Origin: Paenibacillus humicus NBRC 102415
Lineage (GTDB): Bacteria; Bacillota; Bacilli; Paenibacillales; Paenibacillaceae
Assembly: GCF_004000905.1 (NCBI RefSeq)
Contig: NZ_BIMD01000017.1
Span: 29,528-93,527, forward strand
Length of the DNA stretch: 64,000 nucleotides
Direction of reading: 5' to 3'
Position numbers and translations under genes: made by a program. A model generated the notes under the pieces. It was not told the DNA's origin. It ran no database searches and saw only the letters and a list, made by a program, of their open reading frames with translations. Of this stretch, positions 1-8,904 are shown in pieces (positions within the stretch are counted from its first letter, which is position 1; every line of letters begins with the position of its first letter).

Positions 1-954
1 CTCCTGCTCTGCGATCGCTCGGCTTTGCTCGCCTTGCATCTTCCACCCCAAGTAGACAAGCAGTCCCGCGATCGGGAACGTGCGGATGATTCCGATAGGG
101 GTGAACAGACCCAGCAGGGCGATGGTGCCGGCCACGACGAACAGCAGCTGCGGATACCGCAGAATCTGGCTGGTCAGGTCATGGGCCAGATTGCCTTCCG
201 AAGCCGCTCTCGTCACAATCAGGCCGGCAGCGGTAGAGATGAGCAGCGCCGGAACCTGACTGACGAGACCGTCGCCGATCGTCAGGATGGAATACGTGTT
301 GAGAGCTTCGGTGAAGCCCATCCCATGCACCGCCATCCCGATGATGAAGCCGCCGAGAAGGTTGATGATGAGGATGATGATCGATGCGATCGCATCTCCC
401 TTGACGAATTTGCTCGCGCCGTCCATCGACCCGTAGAAGTCGGCTTCCCGCTCGATCTTGGAGCGGCGGGCCCGAGCCTGCTGCTCGTTGATCAGGCCTG
501 CGTTGAGATCCGCATCGATGCTCATCTGCTTGCCCGGCATGGCATCGAGCGTGAACCTTGCCGCAACCTCCGCGACCCTCTCGGAGCCTTTGGTGATGAC
601 GATGAACTGCACGACAACCAAGATCAGGAACACGACAAAGCCGATGGCGACCTGGCCTCCGGCAACCCAGTTTCCGAATGTCTGGACCACCTCGCCCGCG
701 TGGGCATGGACAAGGATGTTGCGGGTTGTCGATACGTTGAGGGCGAGCCTGAACAAGGTCGTAATCAACAGGAGCGCCGGGAAGATGGAGAAATCCAGCG
801 CTTCTTTTGTATTCATCGCTATTAAGAGAATGATAAGAGCGACCGATATGTTGATTACGAGCAGGAAGTCCATCAGAAAAGTAGGGATGGGGATGACCAT
901 CATTAGGACAATGCCGATAATCCCTACCAAGATTGCCAGGTCCCTCGGTTTCAT
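1..954 (-). CDS. flhA: Flagellar export gate protein FlhA (C-terminal part outside window)
   Basis: The frame reads leftward from an ATG at 954 and is still open at base 1, so only the first 318 residues are present. FlhA forms the nonameric ring of the type III flagellar export gate in the inner membrane and couples proton flow to export. Hydrophobic segments lie at about 5-25, 28-45, 100-120, 190-212, 225-250 and 268-300. The FHIPEP-family signature is clear at about 162-187 (RSKIEREADFYGSMDGA followed by KFVKGD). A GGAGG site lies 8 nt before the ATG. It follows flhB by 23 bp in the same operon. Identification is secure; the cytoplasmic domain cannot be judged. Confidence 0.97.
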   Translation of the reverse strand, partial: MKPRDLAILVGIIGIVLMMVIPIPTFLMDFLLVINISVALIILLIAMNTKEALDFSIFPALLLITTLFRLALNVSTTRNILVHAHAGEVVQTFGNWVAGGQVAIGFVVFLILVVVQFIVITKGSERVAEVAARFTLDAMPGKQMSIDADLNAGLINEQQARARRSKIEREADFYGSMDGASKFVKGDAIASIIILIINLLGGFIIGMAVHGMGFTEALNTYSILTIGDGLVSQVPALLISTAAGLIVTRAASEGNLAHDLTSQILRYPQLLFVVAGTIALLGLFTPIGIIRTFPIAGLLVYLGWKMQGEQSRAIAEQE

Positions 955-977
955 GACGAATGCCTCCGCTTACTGAA

Positions 978-2072
978 TTAAGATGATTTGCTGCGGCCTT
1001 TCAGCTTGTATACATAGGCCAGCACTTCCGCGACCGCTTGGAACAGATCCGGCGGTATGCTGTCCCCGATTTCCGTCCTGTCGTACAAGGCTCTCGCCAG
1101 CGGACGGTTCTCCATCGTGACGACTCCGTTCTCCTTCGCGACTTCCTTGATCCTCAAGGCGACGTAATCCATTCCCTTCGCCAAAATGACGGGAGCCTGC
1201 ATGCGCGTGCCGTCGTAACGGATGGCGATGGCGAAGTGGGTCGGGTTCGTAATGACGACATCGGCCTTGGGCACTTCCTGCATCATGCGCTGAAGCGCCA
1301 TCTTCCGCTGCCGCTCCTTGATCTTCCCTTTGATGAGCGGATTGCCCTCGCTCTTGATGTATTCATCCTTGATGTCCTGCTTGGACATTCGCAGATTTTT
1401 CTCATACTCGTATTTCTGATAGAAATAGTCCGCCGCCGCGATGACGATCATCAGCGAGGCGAATTCGAGGCCGAGCTTCAAGGTCAGGCCGGCTGTGAAC
1501 GTGAAGATGTCTTCGATGGGAGAATGTCCCAGCATGAGAATGCGTCCCCATTCTCCCCAGATCGTGTAGAACACGACCACTCCGACTACGAGCAGCTTGA
1601 TGATGCTCTTGAAGAATTCAGCGACCGACCGCATCGAGAAGATGTTCTTGAATCCGCTGATCGGGCTCAGTTTCTTGAAGTCGGGCTTGAGCGGCGTCCC
1701 CGTAAGCAGAAAGCCTACCTGCACGTAGTTGAATGCCGCAGCCGCCACGAAAGCGAGCAGCAGAATCGGAGCCAGCAGCATGAGCAGCTCCATCATGACG
1801 TGATAGAACAGCGACATGACGTTGCCCGAGGTCAGATCCAGAGTGAGCCAGTCGTTGAACAGGCTGCCGAAAATACGGTAGATCCGTTCCTTGTAATACC
1901 CGCCGAGAACGAGGAAGCTTCCAATGACGAACAGGATGATGAAAGCGCCGGGAAGCTCGTGGGTTTTGGCGATCTGGCCCTTGTCGCGGGCTTCGCTGCG
2001 CTTCTTCGGCGTCGCTTTTTCGGTCTTCTCGCCGTTGAACAGCTGCAGGTCGACTTTGAACCGGAGCCTCAT
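978..2072 (-). CDS. flhB: Flagellar export switch protein FlhB
   Basis: The 364-residue product is the FlhB/YscU export-gate protein that switches substrate specificity from rod/hook to filament. The frame is open further upstream, but the start used here (ATG at 2072, protein beginning MRLRFKVDLQLF) has a GAGGAGG site and avoids overlapping fliR. Four hydrophobic segments fall at about 42-58, 95-118, 157-172 and 198-215. The self-cleavage motif NPTH is at 276-279, followed by the typical C-terminal domain. fliR ends 14 bp upstream and flhA starts 23 bp downstream. A shorter FlhB-like protein at 31234-31554 is homologous to the part after NPTH. Confidence 0.97.
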   Translation of the reverse strand: MRLRFKVDLQLFNGEKTEKATPKKRSEARDKGQIAKTHELPGAFIILFVIGSFLVLGGYYKERIYRIFGSLFNDWLTLDLTSGNVMSLFYHVMMELLMLLAPILLLAFVAAAAFNYVQVGFLLTGTPLKPDFKKLSPISGFKNIFSMRSVAEFFKSIIKLLVVGVVVFYTIWGEWGRILMLGHSPIEDIFTFTAGLTLKLGLEFASLMIVIAAADYFYQKYEYEKNLRMSKQDIKDEYIKSEGNPLIKGKIKERQRKMALQRMMQEVPKADVVITNPTHFAIAIRYDGTRMQAPVILAKGMDYVALRIKEVAKENGVVTMENRPLARALYDRTEIGDSIPPDLFQAVAEVLAYVYKLKGRSKSS

Positions 2073-2086
2073 GGCCGTGTCCCTCC

Positions 2087-2884
2087 TCAAGAGCCTGTCC
2101 CGCCTTTGCTGCCGACAGCGTTGAACAGCTCGCCGAGCTTCTCGAACATCAGGCTGAACAAATGCCCGAACAGAACGCCGAGAGACGGCATCAGCAGCAT
2201 CAGCAGCAGGATGCCGAGCATGATTTTGAGCGGGGCGCCGATGACGAATACGTTGTATTGAGGCGCCGTCCGCGCCAGGAAGCCAAGACCGACATCCGTC
2301 AGGAACATGGCTACGACAATCGGCGCCGCGATCTGCAGGGCGAGCAGGAAAGACTGGGAGAACGCCCTGACGAGAAAGTCCGAGATCAAGCCGCTGGAGA
2401 CATGCTCCATCAGCCCCAGCTTGAGAGGCATCCAGTTGTAGCTGTTCATCAGCGCCTGCAGCATATACAGATGGCCGTTCATCGTCAGAAACAGCAGCGT
2501 CAGCACCATATACTTGAGATTGCCGGTAATCGGCGCCGAGGTTCCGCTCAGCGGATCGATGATGTTCGACATGGCGAGACCCATCTGCAGATCGATGAAC
2601 GCGCCGGCCGTCTGGACGACCGTGAAAAACAGGTAGACGATGAATCCAAGCAGGAGCCCGATCAGGATTTCCTGGATGATGAGCAGGATAAAGCCCGCAT
2701 CGGCAGCGGCCGTCTGTTTGATTCCGTACGAGAAGTACACAAGAAGCGAAACGGCGAAACCGAGGCCAATCTTGAGCCTCGCCGGCACGGTTCGGGTGGA
2801 AAAGACAGGCGCGACTACAAAAAAAGAGGTCATTCGACAAAAAATCAGCAAAAAAATAGGGAAACCGTTAAGAAATTGTTCCAT
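2087..2884 (-). CDS. fliR: Flagellar export gate protein FliR
   Basis: This 265-residue membrane protein matches FliR, which with FliP and FliQ builds the helical export gate in the MS ring. It begins MEQFLNGFPIFLLIFCRMTS and is hydrophobic throughout, with about six membrane segments. The internal pattern of QMGLAMSNIIDPLSGTSAPI is typical of the family. It starts 10 bp after the fliQ stop and ends 14 bp before flhB. Length is as expected (about 260), and nothing looks broken. Confidence 0.95.
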   Translation of the reverse strand: MEQFLNGFPIFLLIFCRMTSFFVVAPVFSTRTVPARLKIGLGFAVSLLVYFSYGIKQTAAADAGFILLIIQEILIGLLLGFIVYLFFTVVQTAGAFIDLQMGLAMSNIIDPLSGTSAPITGNLKYMVLTLLFLTMNGHLYMLQALMNSYNWMPLKLGLMEHVSSGLISDFLVRAFSQSFLLALQIAAPIVVAMFLTDVGLGFLARTAPQYNVFVIGAPLKIMLGILLLMLLMPSLGVLFGHLFSLMFEKLGELFNAVGSKGGTGS

Positions 2885-2894
2885 CAGCCTCTGC

Positions 2895-3164
2895 CTACCC
2901 GATATAGTTGTGCAGGTTGTTCAGCAGGTTGTAGGTGAAATCCACCAGCGTGTTCAATATCCACGGACCGAACAGCAGAACCGCGGCCAATACGGCGACG
3001 ATCTTGGGGACGAACGCCAGCGTCTGTTCCTGGATCTGGGTCGTCGCTTGAAAAATGCTGACGGCCAGGCCGACGACAAGCCCGAGAATAAGCATGGGCG
3101 CGCTCGCTTTCAGCATGACGAACATCGCTTGGCCCGCCAGGCCGATGATGAAATTGGAACTCAT
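2895..3164 (-). CDS. fliQ: Flagellar export gate protein FliQ
   Basis: An 89-residue protein with two long hydrophobic helices (about 12-38 and 52-80) joined by the conserved TTQIQEQTL segment, the hallmark of FliQ/SpaQ/YscS. Four FliQ copies wrap the FliP-FliR core of the flagellar export gate. It lies between fliP (24 bp upstream) and fliR (10 bp downstream) in the standard fliP-fliQ-fliR order. The start has a GGAGG-type site upstream (plus-strand ccctcc near 3172). Confidence 0.96.
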   Translation of the reverse strand: MSSNFIIGLAGQAMFVMLKASAPMLILGLVVGLAVSIFQATTQIQEQTLAFVPKIVAVLAAVLLFGPWILNTLVDFTYNLLNNLHNYIG

Positions 3165-3188
3165 CGCATTCCCCTCCTTCTTCTGCGG

Positions 3189-3941
3189 TCATGACGGATT
3201 AAAGCTGAGCAGCAGCGACTTGATGACCAAATACCACCCGTCTACGAGGACAAACAGCAGAATTTTGAAAGGAAGCGAGATCATGACCGGCGGCAGCATC
3301 ATCATCCCCATCGCCATCAGCGTACTGGAAACAACCATGTCGATAATCAAAAAGGGAATGAAGATCATGAATCCCATCTGGAACGCTGTCTTTAGTTCGC
3401 TGATCGCGTATGCCGGCACCAGCACCGTAATCGGAATATCCTGATAGGTTTTGGGCTTTTCCGCTTTGGTGTAGTTCAGAAACAGCAGCAGGTCCTTTTC
3501 CCTCGTATGCTGGAACATGAACTTCTTCATCGGCACAGCCGCTTTTTCAAGCGCCTCCGTCTGAGTCAGCTCGCCCTTCATATAAGGCTGCAGAGCCGTA
3601 TCATTCACTTGCGACAGCGTTGGAGACATGACGAACAGCGTCAGGAACAACGCCAGACCGATCAGAACCTGATTCGGAGGCATCTGCTGGGTTCCGAGCG
3701 AAGTACGCACGAAACCAAGCACGATGACGATCCGGGTAAAGCTGGTCATAAGAATAAGGAAGGAAGGAGCAACCGTCAGAACGGTCACCATCAATACGAT
3801 GGATAAAGCGCTCGTTCCTCCGGCGCTATCCCCGCCAATGTTGATATCGATGCCCGGCAGAGGCTCGGCGTAAGCGGCGCTCTGCCAGGCGAGCGACATG
3901 GCCAGGACAGTCATCAGCGAAAGCATACGTTTTCTAGTCAT
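3189..3941 (-). CDS. fliP: Flagellar export gate protein FliP
   Basis: This 250-residue protein is the FliP core subunit of the export gate. An N-terminal signal peptide ends near residue 25 (QSAAYA), followed by membrane segments at about 45-65, 85-105, 185-208 and 212-240. The two family signatures are visible: FTRIVIVLGFVR with GTQQMPPNQVL at about 68-91, and the C-terminal MGMMMLPPVMISLPFKILLF. The start codon overlaps the fliO stop by 4 bp (ATGA), which suggests translational coupling. Family assignment is firm. Confidence 0.96.
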   Translation of the reverse strand: MTRKRMLSLMTVLAMSLAWQSAAYAEPLPGIDINIGGDSAGGTSALSIVLMVTVLTVAPSFLILMTSFTRIVIVLGFVRTSLGTQQMPPNQVLIGLALFLTLFVMSPTLSQVNDTALQPYMKGELTQTEALEKAAVPMKKFMFQHTREKDLLLFLNYTKAEKPKTYQDIPITVLVPAYAISELKTAFQMGFMIFIPFLIIDMVVSSTLMAMGMMMLPPVMISLPFKILLFVLVDGWYLVIKSLLLSFNPS

Positions 3942-4570
3942 TCGTCCCTCAACCGATCCCTGTCTCTAGATTCCTGGAACAGCTGTTCAAGCTCTTCCTG
4001 CTGCCTGGATTGCTGCTCGAGCTTTTGATGCAGCAGCTTCTGGAACCGCTTGGCCTCTTCCTTGTCTCCGTCGGCCGAAGCTTGAACAGACCGGTTCCCT
4101 TCTCCTGTCTTGCCTTGGATTCTCCGCATCCACTCCCCCAGCGGAACGCCGGTTGCGGCATTGCGCTTCTCCAGCAGCTGGCTGCGGAGGCTGTCCGCTT
4201 CTTCCCCTGCCGGGAACCGGTCCAGAAGCGTCACATTCTCGCCGACGCCGACAACATAGATGGTGCCGGCTGTTTCAATGACCTGGATCGACTTGTTCGG
4301 TCCGAGCGTCAATCCTCCAAGCTGTTCAAGAGCTCTTGCGCCCCCCATCAGCTGGCTTCGCTTGGACAGCCAGCGAATAAGGAGGGTGATCAATCCGATG
4401 ACAAGAGCAAGCGAAACCAGCACCCAGACTACGCTGCCCGTCATGCCCCCGCTCGCGAAGTGCGGCACCTCGCTCCCGCCGGAAGGAAGGGCATAATCAA
4501 TCGTTCCATCAGGCTTGGGCGAAGCGGAAGGAGCGGCCGCCTGAGCCGCCAATCCGGCTAACAATGGCAT
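3938..4570 (-). CDS. fliO: Flagellar biosynthesis protein FliO (FliZ of Bacillus)
   Basis: A 210-residue protein with a short hydrophobic N-terminus, one clear membrane helix at about 46-67 (SVVWVLVSLALVIGLITLLI), then the FliO domain with the LTLGPNKSIQVIETAG and VGVGENVTLLD patterns. The C-terminal 60 residues are a charged Q/E/R-rich coiled-coil-like tail. FliO stabilises FliP during export-gate assembly. It lies between cheY and fliP and overlaps fliP by 4 bp. The ribosome site before the ATG at 4570 is weak and overlaps the end of cheY, so the exact start, and whether the N-terminus is a full signal peptide, is uncertain. Confidence 0.85.
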   Translation of the reverse strand: MPLLAGLAAQAAAPSASPKPDGTIDYALPSGGSEVPHFASGGMTGSVVWVLVSLALVIGLITLLIRWLSKRSQLMGGARALEQLGGLTLGPNKSIQVIETAGTIYVVGVGENVTLLDRFPAGEEADSLRSQLLEKRNAATGVPLGEWMRRIQGKTGEGNRSVQASADGDKEEAKRFQKLLHQKLEQQSRQQEELEQLFQESRDRDRLRDE

Positions 4571-4575
4571 TTCCG

Positions 4576-4938
4576 TTACCCAAGCGTCTTCTTGATGGCC
4601 TCGATGACCCGGTCAGCCTGGAACGGCTTCACGATGAAATCCTTCGCGCCGGCCTGAATGGCGTCGATGACCATCGCTTGCTGGCCCATGGCCGAGCACA
4701 TGATGACTTTAACGTTCGGGTCGATTTTCCTGATTTCCTTCAAGGCGGCAATGCCGTCCATCTCCGGCATCGTGATGTCCATCGTGATCAGATCCGGCTT
4801 GACTTCCTTGTATCTTTCAATCGCCTGCGATCCGTCCTGAGCCTCGCCCACGACCTCGTACCCGTTTTTAGTCAGAATATCGCGAATCATCATTCGCATG
4901 AATGCAGCGTCATCAACGATCAGAATACGGTTTGCCAT
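4576..4938 (-). CDS. cheY: Chemotaxis response regulator CheY
   Basis: A single-domain response regulator of 120 residues. The acidic pocket is D9/D10, the phosphorylation site is D54 (LITMDITMPEMDG), the switch Ser is S82, and the conserved Lys is K104 (VKPF). Phospho-CheY binds the motor switch; in Bacillus it binds FliM and is dephosphorylated by FliY, whose gene is immediately upstream (24 bp). Its place between fliY and fliO is standard for Bacillales. No output domain is present. Confidence 0.97.
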   Translation of the reverse strand: MANRILIVDDAAFMRMMIRDILTKNGYEVVGEAQDGSQAIERYKEVKPDLITMDITMPEMDGIAALKEIRKIDPNVKVIMCSAMGQQAMVIDAIQAGAKDFIVKPFQADRVIEAIKKTLG

Positions 4939-4962
4939 TTGTCATTTCCTCCCTGGATGCAC

Positions 4963-6228
4963 TTATTGAATTTTGGTCATGCGGTCCCACTGGCTCACGA
5001 TATCCGTGACCCGGACCCCGAAATTCTCATCGATGACGACAACTTCGCCTTTTGCAATCAGCTTGTTGTTCACCAGAATGTCTACGGGCTCGCCTGCCAG
5101 CTTGTCGAGCTCGATGATGGAGCCTTGCGACAGCTCAAGAATATCCTTGATCTGTTTTTGCGTGCGTCCAAGCTCTACGGTTACTTTCAGCGGGATATCG
5201 AGGAGCAGGCCGAGATTGCTCTCGTCTCCTTGAGGATATCCCGGCTGGAAACCGGAAAATTGAACCGGCTGGACATTGACGTTGCGGCCTGCCGGAGCGC
5301 CGAAAGTCTGCGGACCTTGATTGTGGACAGCAGGCGCGGCGTGCATGTCGGCCATCGGCTGCTGATACGCCGGCTGTTCGTAAACAGGCTGCTGCTGCAC
5401 AGGCTGTTGATGAACGGGCTGTTCGTGGACAGGCTGCTGCTGGACGGGCTGCTGAGCCGGCGGTTCCGAATGCGGGGCTGCTGAAGCCGCTTCAATCGAT
5501 GGAGCGGCAGATGCTGCGGCGGCCTCATCCCCGCTTCCGCCCATCAGCGTGTCGACCATCTGCTTGGCGAAGTTGACCGGCAGCAGCTGCATGATTGTCG
5601 AATCGATCAAGTCTCCGATCATCAGCCGGAAGCTGACTTTGATGAAGACGTCATCCGGCGGCAGCTGGGCGAGTCCTCCGCCTTGCTCCACATCGAGGAT
5701 ATCGATGCCGGGAGGCGAGATGTTGACCATCCGGTTGAAGATGGTCGACATCGATGTCGCCGATGAACCCATCATTTGGTTCATCGCTTCCTGCACGGCG
5801 CTGATATGGATGTCATTGAGCTCCGTCTGGCCGACGTCGCCTTCGCCGCCAAGCATCAGATCGGCGATTACGCCCGCATCCTTTGTCCTGATGACGAGCG
5901 AATTGATGCCTTGAAAGCCTTCAACATAGCTGACCGACACCGCGACATGAGGCCGGGGGAATTCGTCGGCGAGGTCTTCCCGCTTGATGAGGGCGACCTG
6001 CGGAGTCGTGATATCCACTTTTCTTCCCAGCAGGGTGGACAGCGCGGTAGCCGCGCTTCCGAACGTGATGTTGCCGATCTCGCCCAGAGCATCCTGCTCG
6101 ATGGAGCTCAGGTATTGGGAGATCTGCGCCTCGCCTGCCGTATCGGAAGGAGCGGCGGAATAACCGTCCGAGCTCTGCCGGAGCAGGGCATCGATCTCCT
6201 CCTGGGACAAATAATCCTTACTCGTCAT
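4963..6228 (-). CDS. fliY: Flagellar motor switch phosphatase FliY
   Basis: The 421-residue protein combines three parts. An N-terminal FliM/CheY-binding peptide (about 5-20, LSQEEIDALL) comes first. A CheC-like phosphatase region follows (about 40-230) with both ExxxN catalytic patterns, E50-N53 and E147-N150. A FliN/SpoA domain closes the protein (about 335-415). FliY hydrolyses phospho-CheY at the switch and forms part of the C ring. Between the CheC and FliN parts is a low-complexity linker (about 235-330) with a repeated QPV unit at 259-291. The start overlaps the fliM stop by 11 bp. Confidence 0.95.
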   Translation of the reverse strand: MTSKDYLSQEEIDALLRQSSDGYSAAPSDTAGEAQISQYLSSIEQDALGEIGNITFGSAATALSTLLGRKVDITTPQVALIKREDLADEFPRPHVAVSVSYVEGFQGINSLVIRTKDAGVIADLMLGGEGDVGQTELNDIHISAVQEAMNQMMGSSATSMSTIFNRMVNISPPGIDILDVEQGGGLAQLPPDDVFIKVSFRLMIGDLIDSTIMQLLPVNFAKQMVDTLMGGSGDEAAAASAAPSIEAASAAPHSEPPAQQPVQQQPVHEQPVHQQPVQQQPVYEQPAYQQPMADMHAAPAVHNQGPQTFGAPAGRNVNVQPVQFSGFQPGYPQGDESNLGLLLDIPLKVTVELGRTQKQIKDILELSQGSIIELDKLAGEPVDILVNNKLIAKGEVVVIDENFGVRVTDIVSQWDRMTKIQ

Positions 6229-7219
6229 AATCTTCGTCTGCTCCTTCGCTTACGATCTCGTCCACCTGGACGGCAAGGCGGTCGCGGACCGACCCCGGGC
6301 TGCCGATGAACTTCAGCTTTTCTCCAACCTTGATATGCAAGCCTTCGCCGACCGGCTTCTTCAAGGAAATGACATCTCCTGCGGCAAGGCTCATGAACTC
6401 TCTAACCGTAATGGAGGATTCTCCGAGCTCGGCTATGATCGGCAGCTTCGCTTTATGTACGCGCTGCTCCAGGATCTCCACTTCTTCAGGGGCACGCGAC
6501 TTCTTCTGGGATACGAACCAGTGATGCACGGACAATCTCGGCATGATCGGCTCGATGACCACATGCGGAATGCACAAGTTGATCATGCCGGTCGTATCCC
6601 CGATTTTCGTGCTCAATGAAATCAAAGCGATCGTTTCGTTGGGAGAAACGATCTGCATGAACTGCGGGTTCGTTTCCAGCGAATCCAGCCTCGGCGAAAT
6701 GTCGTACACCGTTTTCCAGGCTTCCTGCAGGCTTTCGAAGGCACGGCTGAAGATTTTCTCCATGATCATGGTTTCAATCTCCGTGAGCGCCCCGATCTTG
6801 GCGGGAGCGGTTCCTGTGCCTCCAAGCAGCCTGTCGACCATGGAATAGGCCACGTTGGGATGGACTTCAAGCACCATCCTTCCTTCCAGCGGCTCCGCCT
6901 CAAAGATGTTCAGAATGGTCATTTTGGGAATCGAGCGGATGAATTCGTCGTACGGCAGCTGTTCCACCTGCACGACGCTGATCTGCACAAACGTTCTCAG
7001 CTGCGCCGAGAAATAAGTCGTCAAGTATCGGGCGAAGTTTTCATGTATCCGGGTCAAGCTTCGAATATGGTCCTTGGAAAAACGGACTGCCCGTTTGAAA
7101 TCGTACGCGCGGATCTTCTTCTGGCTTTCTTCCTTCTTCAGCTCCTCCGCATCCATCTCTCCTGACGACAAGGCGGCAAGCAGGGCGTCGATCTCATTCT
7201 GGGAAAGCACATCCACCAT
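6218..7219 (-). CDS. fliM: Flagellar motor switch protein FliM
   Basis: FliM, 333 residues from the ATG at 7219 (MVDVLSQNEIDALLAAL). An in-frame GTG at 7228 is ruled out because the GGAGG site (7228-7232) overlaps it and sits 8 nt before the ATG. The N-terminal LSQNEIDALL peptide binds phospho-CheY; a CheC-like middle domain contacts FliG; a C-terminal SpoA domain (about 250-320) joins the C ring. It follows fliL by 36 bp and overlaps fliY by 11 bp, so switch subunits are probably translated together. Confidence 0.97.
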   Translation of the reverse strand: MVDVLSQNEIDALLAALSSGEMDAEELKKEESQKKIRAYDFKRAVRFSKDHIRSLTRIHENFARYLTTYFSAQLRTFVQISVVQVEQLPYDEFIRSIPKMTILNIFEAEPLEGRMVLEVHPNVAYSMVDRLLGGTGTAPAKIGALTEIETMIMEKIFSRAFESLQEAWKTVYDISPRLDSLETNPQFMQIVSPNETIALISLSTKIGDTTGMINLCIPHVVIEPIMPRLSVHHWFVSQKKSRAPEEVEILEQRVHKAKLPIIAELGESSITVREFMSLAAGDVISLKKPVGEGLHIKVGEKLKFIGSPGSVRDRLAVQVDEIVSEGADEDYDE

Positions 7220-7255
7220 CACTCTCACCTCCTTCGCTTATCTCACTTGGCCGTC

Positions 7256-7738
7256 CTAGATTTCCGTCAACGTATAGTCCGTGATGGAAACCTTGATCAG
7301 CTTGCCTTTGGGAAGAACTTCATTGATTTGGTTCAGCAGCTTGGCCTCGAGCGCATCCTGCCCGGCCGAGCCTTGCAGCGCCTGGGCTTCCGTATCTGCA
7401 AGCGTACGGTTGATGATCGGCTTCACGACGATATCCTTGATCTTGTCGAAGTCTTCCTTCGTCGCCTTTTTGTCCAGCTGGAAAGCGAAGCTCACGAGCA
7501 GGAATTTGTTGCCGTCCTTCAGGTTGCGCTTGATATCCTTGAGCTCTGACGTGACCTCGACCCGTTCGTCAGCCGTAAGCGGCTTGACCTTGGCGGCTGC
7601 CGCCGTCGTCTTGGCCGCATCCCCTCCCGAAGCCGTTGCGGGCTCCTTCAGGAGCGAGTTGTACAGGATGACCGCCACAACAGCGATCAGCGAGATGGCC
7701 AGCAGCGTCGTGATCAGCCAGGGAAGCATTTTTTTCAT
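7256..7738 (-). CDS. fliL: Flagellar basal-body associated protein FliL
   Basis: A 160-residue single-pass membrane protein: KKM, then a helix at about 5-27, a disordered Ala/Thr-rich stretch, and a C-terminal FliL domain starting near 57 (VTSELKDIKRNLKDG) and ending with the DYTLTEI pattern. FliL rings surround stators and stabilise torque generation. A GGAGG site lies about 10 nt before the start. It stands between the swrD/flbD-like gene and fliM, the normal order. Confidence 0.92.
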   Translation of the reverse strand: MKKMLPWLITTLLAISLIAVVAVILYNSLLKEPATASGGDAAKTTAAAAKVKPLTADERVEVTSELKDIKRNLKDGNKFLLVSFAFQLDKKATKEDFDKIKDIVVKPIINRTLADTEAQALQGSAGQDALEAKLLNQINEVLPKGKLIKVSITDYTLTEI

Positions 7739-7743
7739 AGCGC

Positions 7744-7962
7744 CTATTCCTCCGTATATCCACTCTTATGAGATGAAGCCGCGAGGCCGATGGAGCGGTA
7801 GAAATCGGTCATCCGCCCGGCCAGAACGGCAGCCGACTCCACAACGACCATTTTTTTGCCGGTGGTCATCGTCACGAGCGTATCCGGCGTTTCTTCCAGG
7901 AGCTCGATCAGCAGGGCATTGATCATCAGCTTGCTGCCGTTGAGCCTTGTTACTTCAATCAT
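7744..7962 (-). CDS. swrD: Flagellar SwrD/FlbD-family protein
   Basis: A 72-residue protein beginning MIEVTRLNGSKLMINALLIE and containing LEETPDTLVTMTTGKKMVV, the full pattern of the FlbD family. In B. subtilis SwrD supports motor torque and swarming. The fold is a small beta-rich unit without a membrane segment. It ends 5 bp before fliL and follows flgE by 89 bp. Family assignment is strong; the specific function rests on the Bacillus homologue. Confidence 0.9.
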   Translation of the reverse strand: MIEVTRLNGSKLMINALLIELLEETPDTLVTMTTGKKMVVVESAAVLAGRMTDFYRSIGLAASSHKSGYTEE

Positions 7963-8051
7963 GTGAACCCTCCCGCGGCTGCCCGTTGGCGGAACCGATG
8001 CGGCCGAGCGGAGCTCGGCCGGCGGATCCAGACTCTACAGGGCTAGATCAA

Positions 8052-8867
8052 TTATCTCTTCAGATTGACGAGCTCTTGAAGAATTTCATCCGATGTCGTA
8101 ATGATTCGGGAGTTGGCCTGGAAACCGCGCTGCGCAACGATCATTTCCGTGAACTCGCTCGTAAGGTCGACGTTGGACATCTCCAGTTGGCCGGCCACGA
8201 TGTTCCCTGTTCCGGTCTCCGGATCTCCGGGAGCTCCGATAGCCAGCTCCTCGGCATTGGAATTCACCGTAGAGCGGTAAAGGTTGCCGCCGATTTTTTC
8301 CAGTCCGTTCGGATTGGTCACTTTCACGACGCCTATGGTGGCAATGACATCTCCTGTCGTTCCGTCTGCATTGACACCTGTCACCGAACCGTCTTTGCCG
8401 ATCGTGAAGGCGCTGACTCCAGCCAGCGAAATCGGTTCGCCGTCGGAGCTCAGCACGAGAGCGCCGTCAGCGTTGACCAGCTGTCCCGCGGCATCGACCG
8501 AGAAATTGCCGGCACGCGTCAGGTAGAAGCCGTCCTCCATTCCCGCAGGACGGACGGCGAAAAATCCGTCTCCGTCGATGCGCAGATCCGTCGGCACGTT
8601 GGTCGTCATGGCGCTGCCCGCCGTGTGCACCGTGTCGATGGAGGCCACCGTCACGCCAAGACCGATCTGCTGCGCGTTTTTGCCGCCTCGCGCTCCGTCT
8701 TCCGGCTGCGTCGCTCCTGCGACAGTCTGGCTCAGAATATCCTGGAACATGACCCGTCCCGCTTTGAAGCCGACGGTGTTCACGTTCGCAATATTGTTGC
8801 CGATGACATCAAGCTTGGTTTGGAAGCCCCGCATGCCGGAAACGCCCGAATACATAGATCTCAACAT
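8052..8867 (-). CDS. flgE: Flagellar hook protein FlgE (flgG-like annotation in some genomes)
   Basis: A 271-residue rod/hook-family protein. The N-terminus LRSMYSGVSGMRGFQTKLD with GNNIANVNTVGFK is the flagellar basal-body rod motif, LRIDGDGFFAV is the central FlgE/FlgG motif, and the C-terminal segment (VDLTSEFTEMIVAQRGFQAN) is the D0 coiled coil. In Bacillus this position after flgD encodes the hook subunit. Short Firmicute hook proteins resemble FlgG, so a FlgG label is possible, but gene order and the VMFQDILSQT segment favour the hook. Confidence 0.88.
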   Translation of the reverse strand: MLRSMYSGVSGMRGFQTKLDVIGNNIANVNTVGFKAGRVMFQDILSQTVAGATQPEDGARGGKNAQQIGLGVTVASIDTVHTAGSAMTTNVPTDLRIDGDGFFAVRPAGMEDGFYLTRAGNFSVDAAGQLVNADGALVLSSDGEPISLAGVSAFTIGKDGSVTGVNADGTTGDVIATIGVVKVTNPNGLEKIGGNLYRSTVNSNAEELAIGAPGDPETGTGNIVAGQLEMSNVDLTSEFTEMIVAQRGFQANSRIITTSDEILQELVNLKR

Positions 8868-8904
8868 AATCTATCAACCTCCTAAATGGATGGATACTGC
8901 TCGT

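Noticed and set aside
2073..2840. N-terminal extension of flhB to 2840
   Set aside because: It runs through fliR in another frame; the ribosome site and family homology place the start at 2072.
7220..7228. GTG 7228 as fliM start
   Set aside because: It overlaps the GGAGG site that serves the ATG at 7219.
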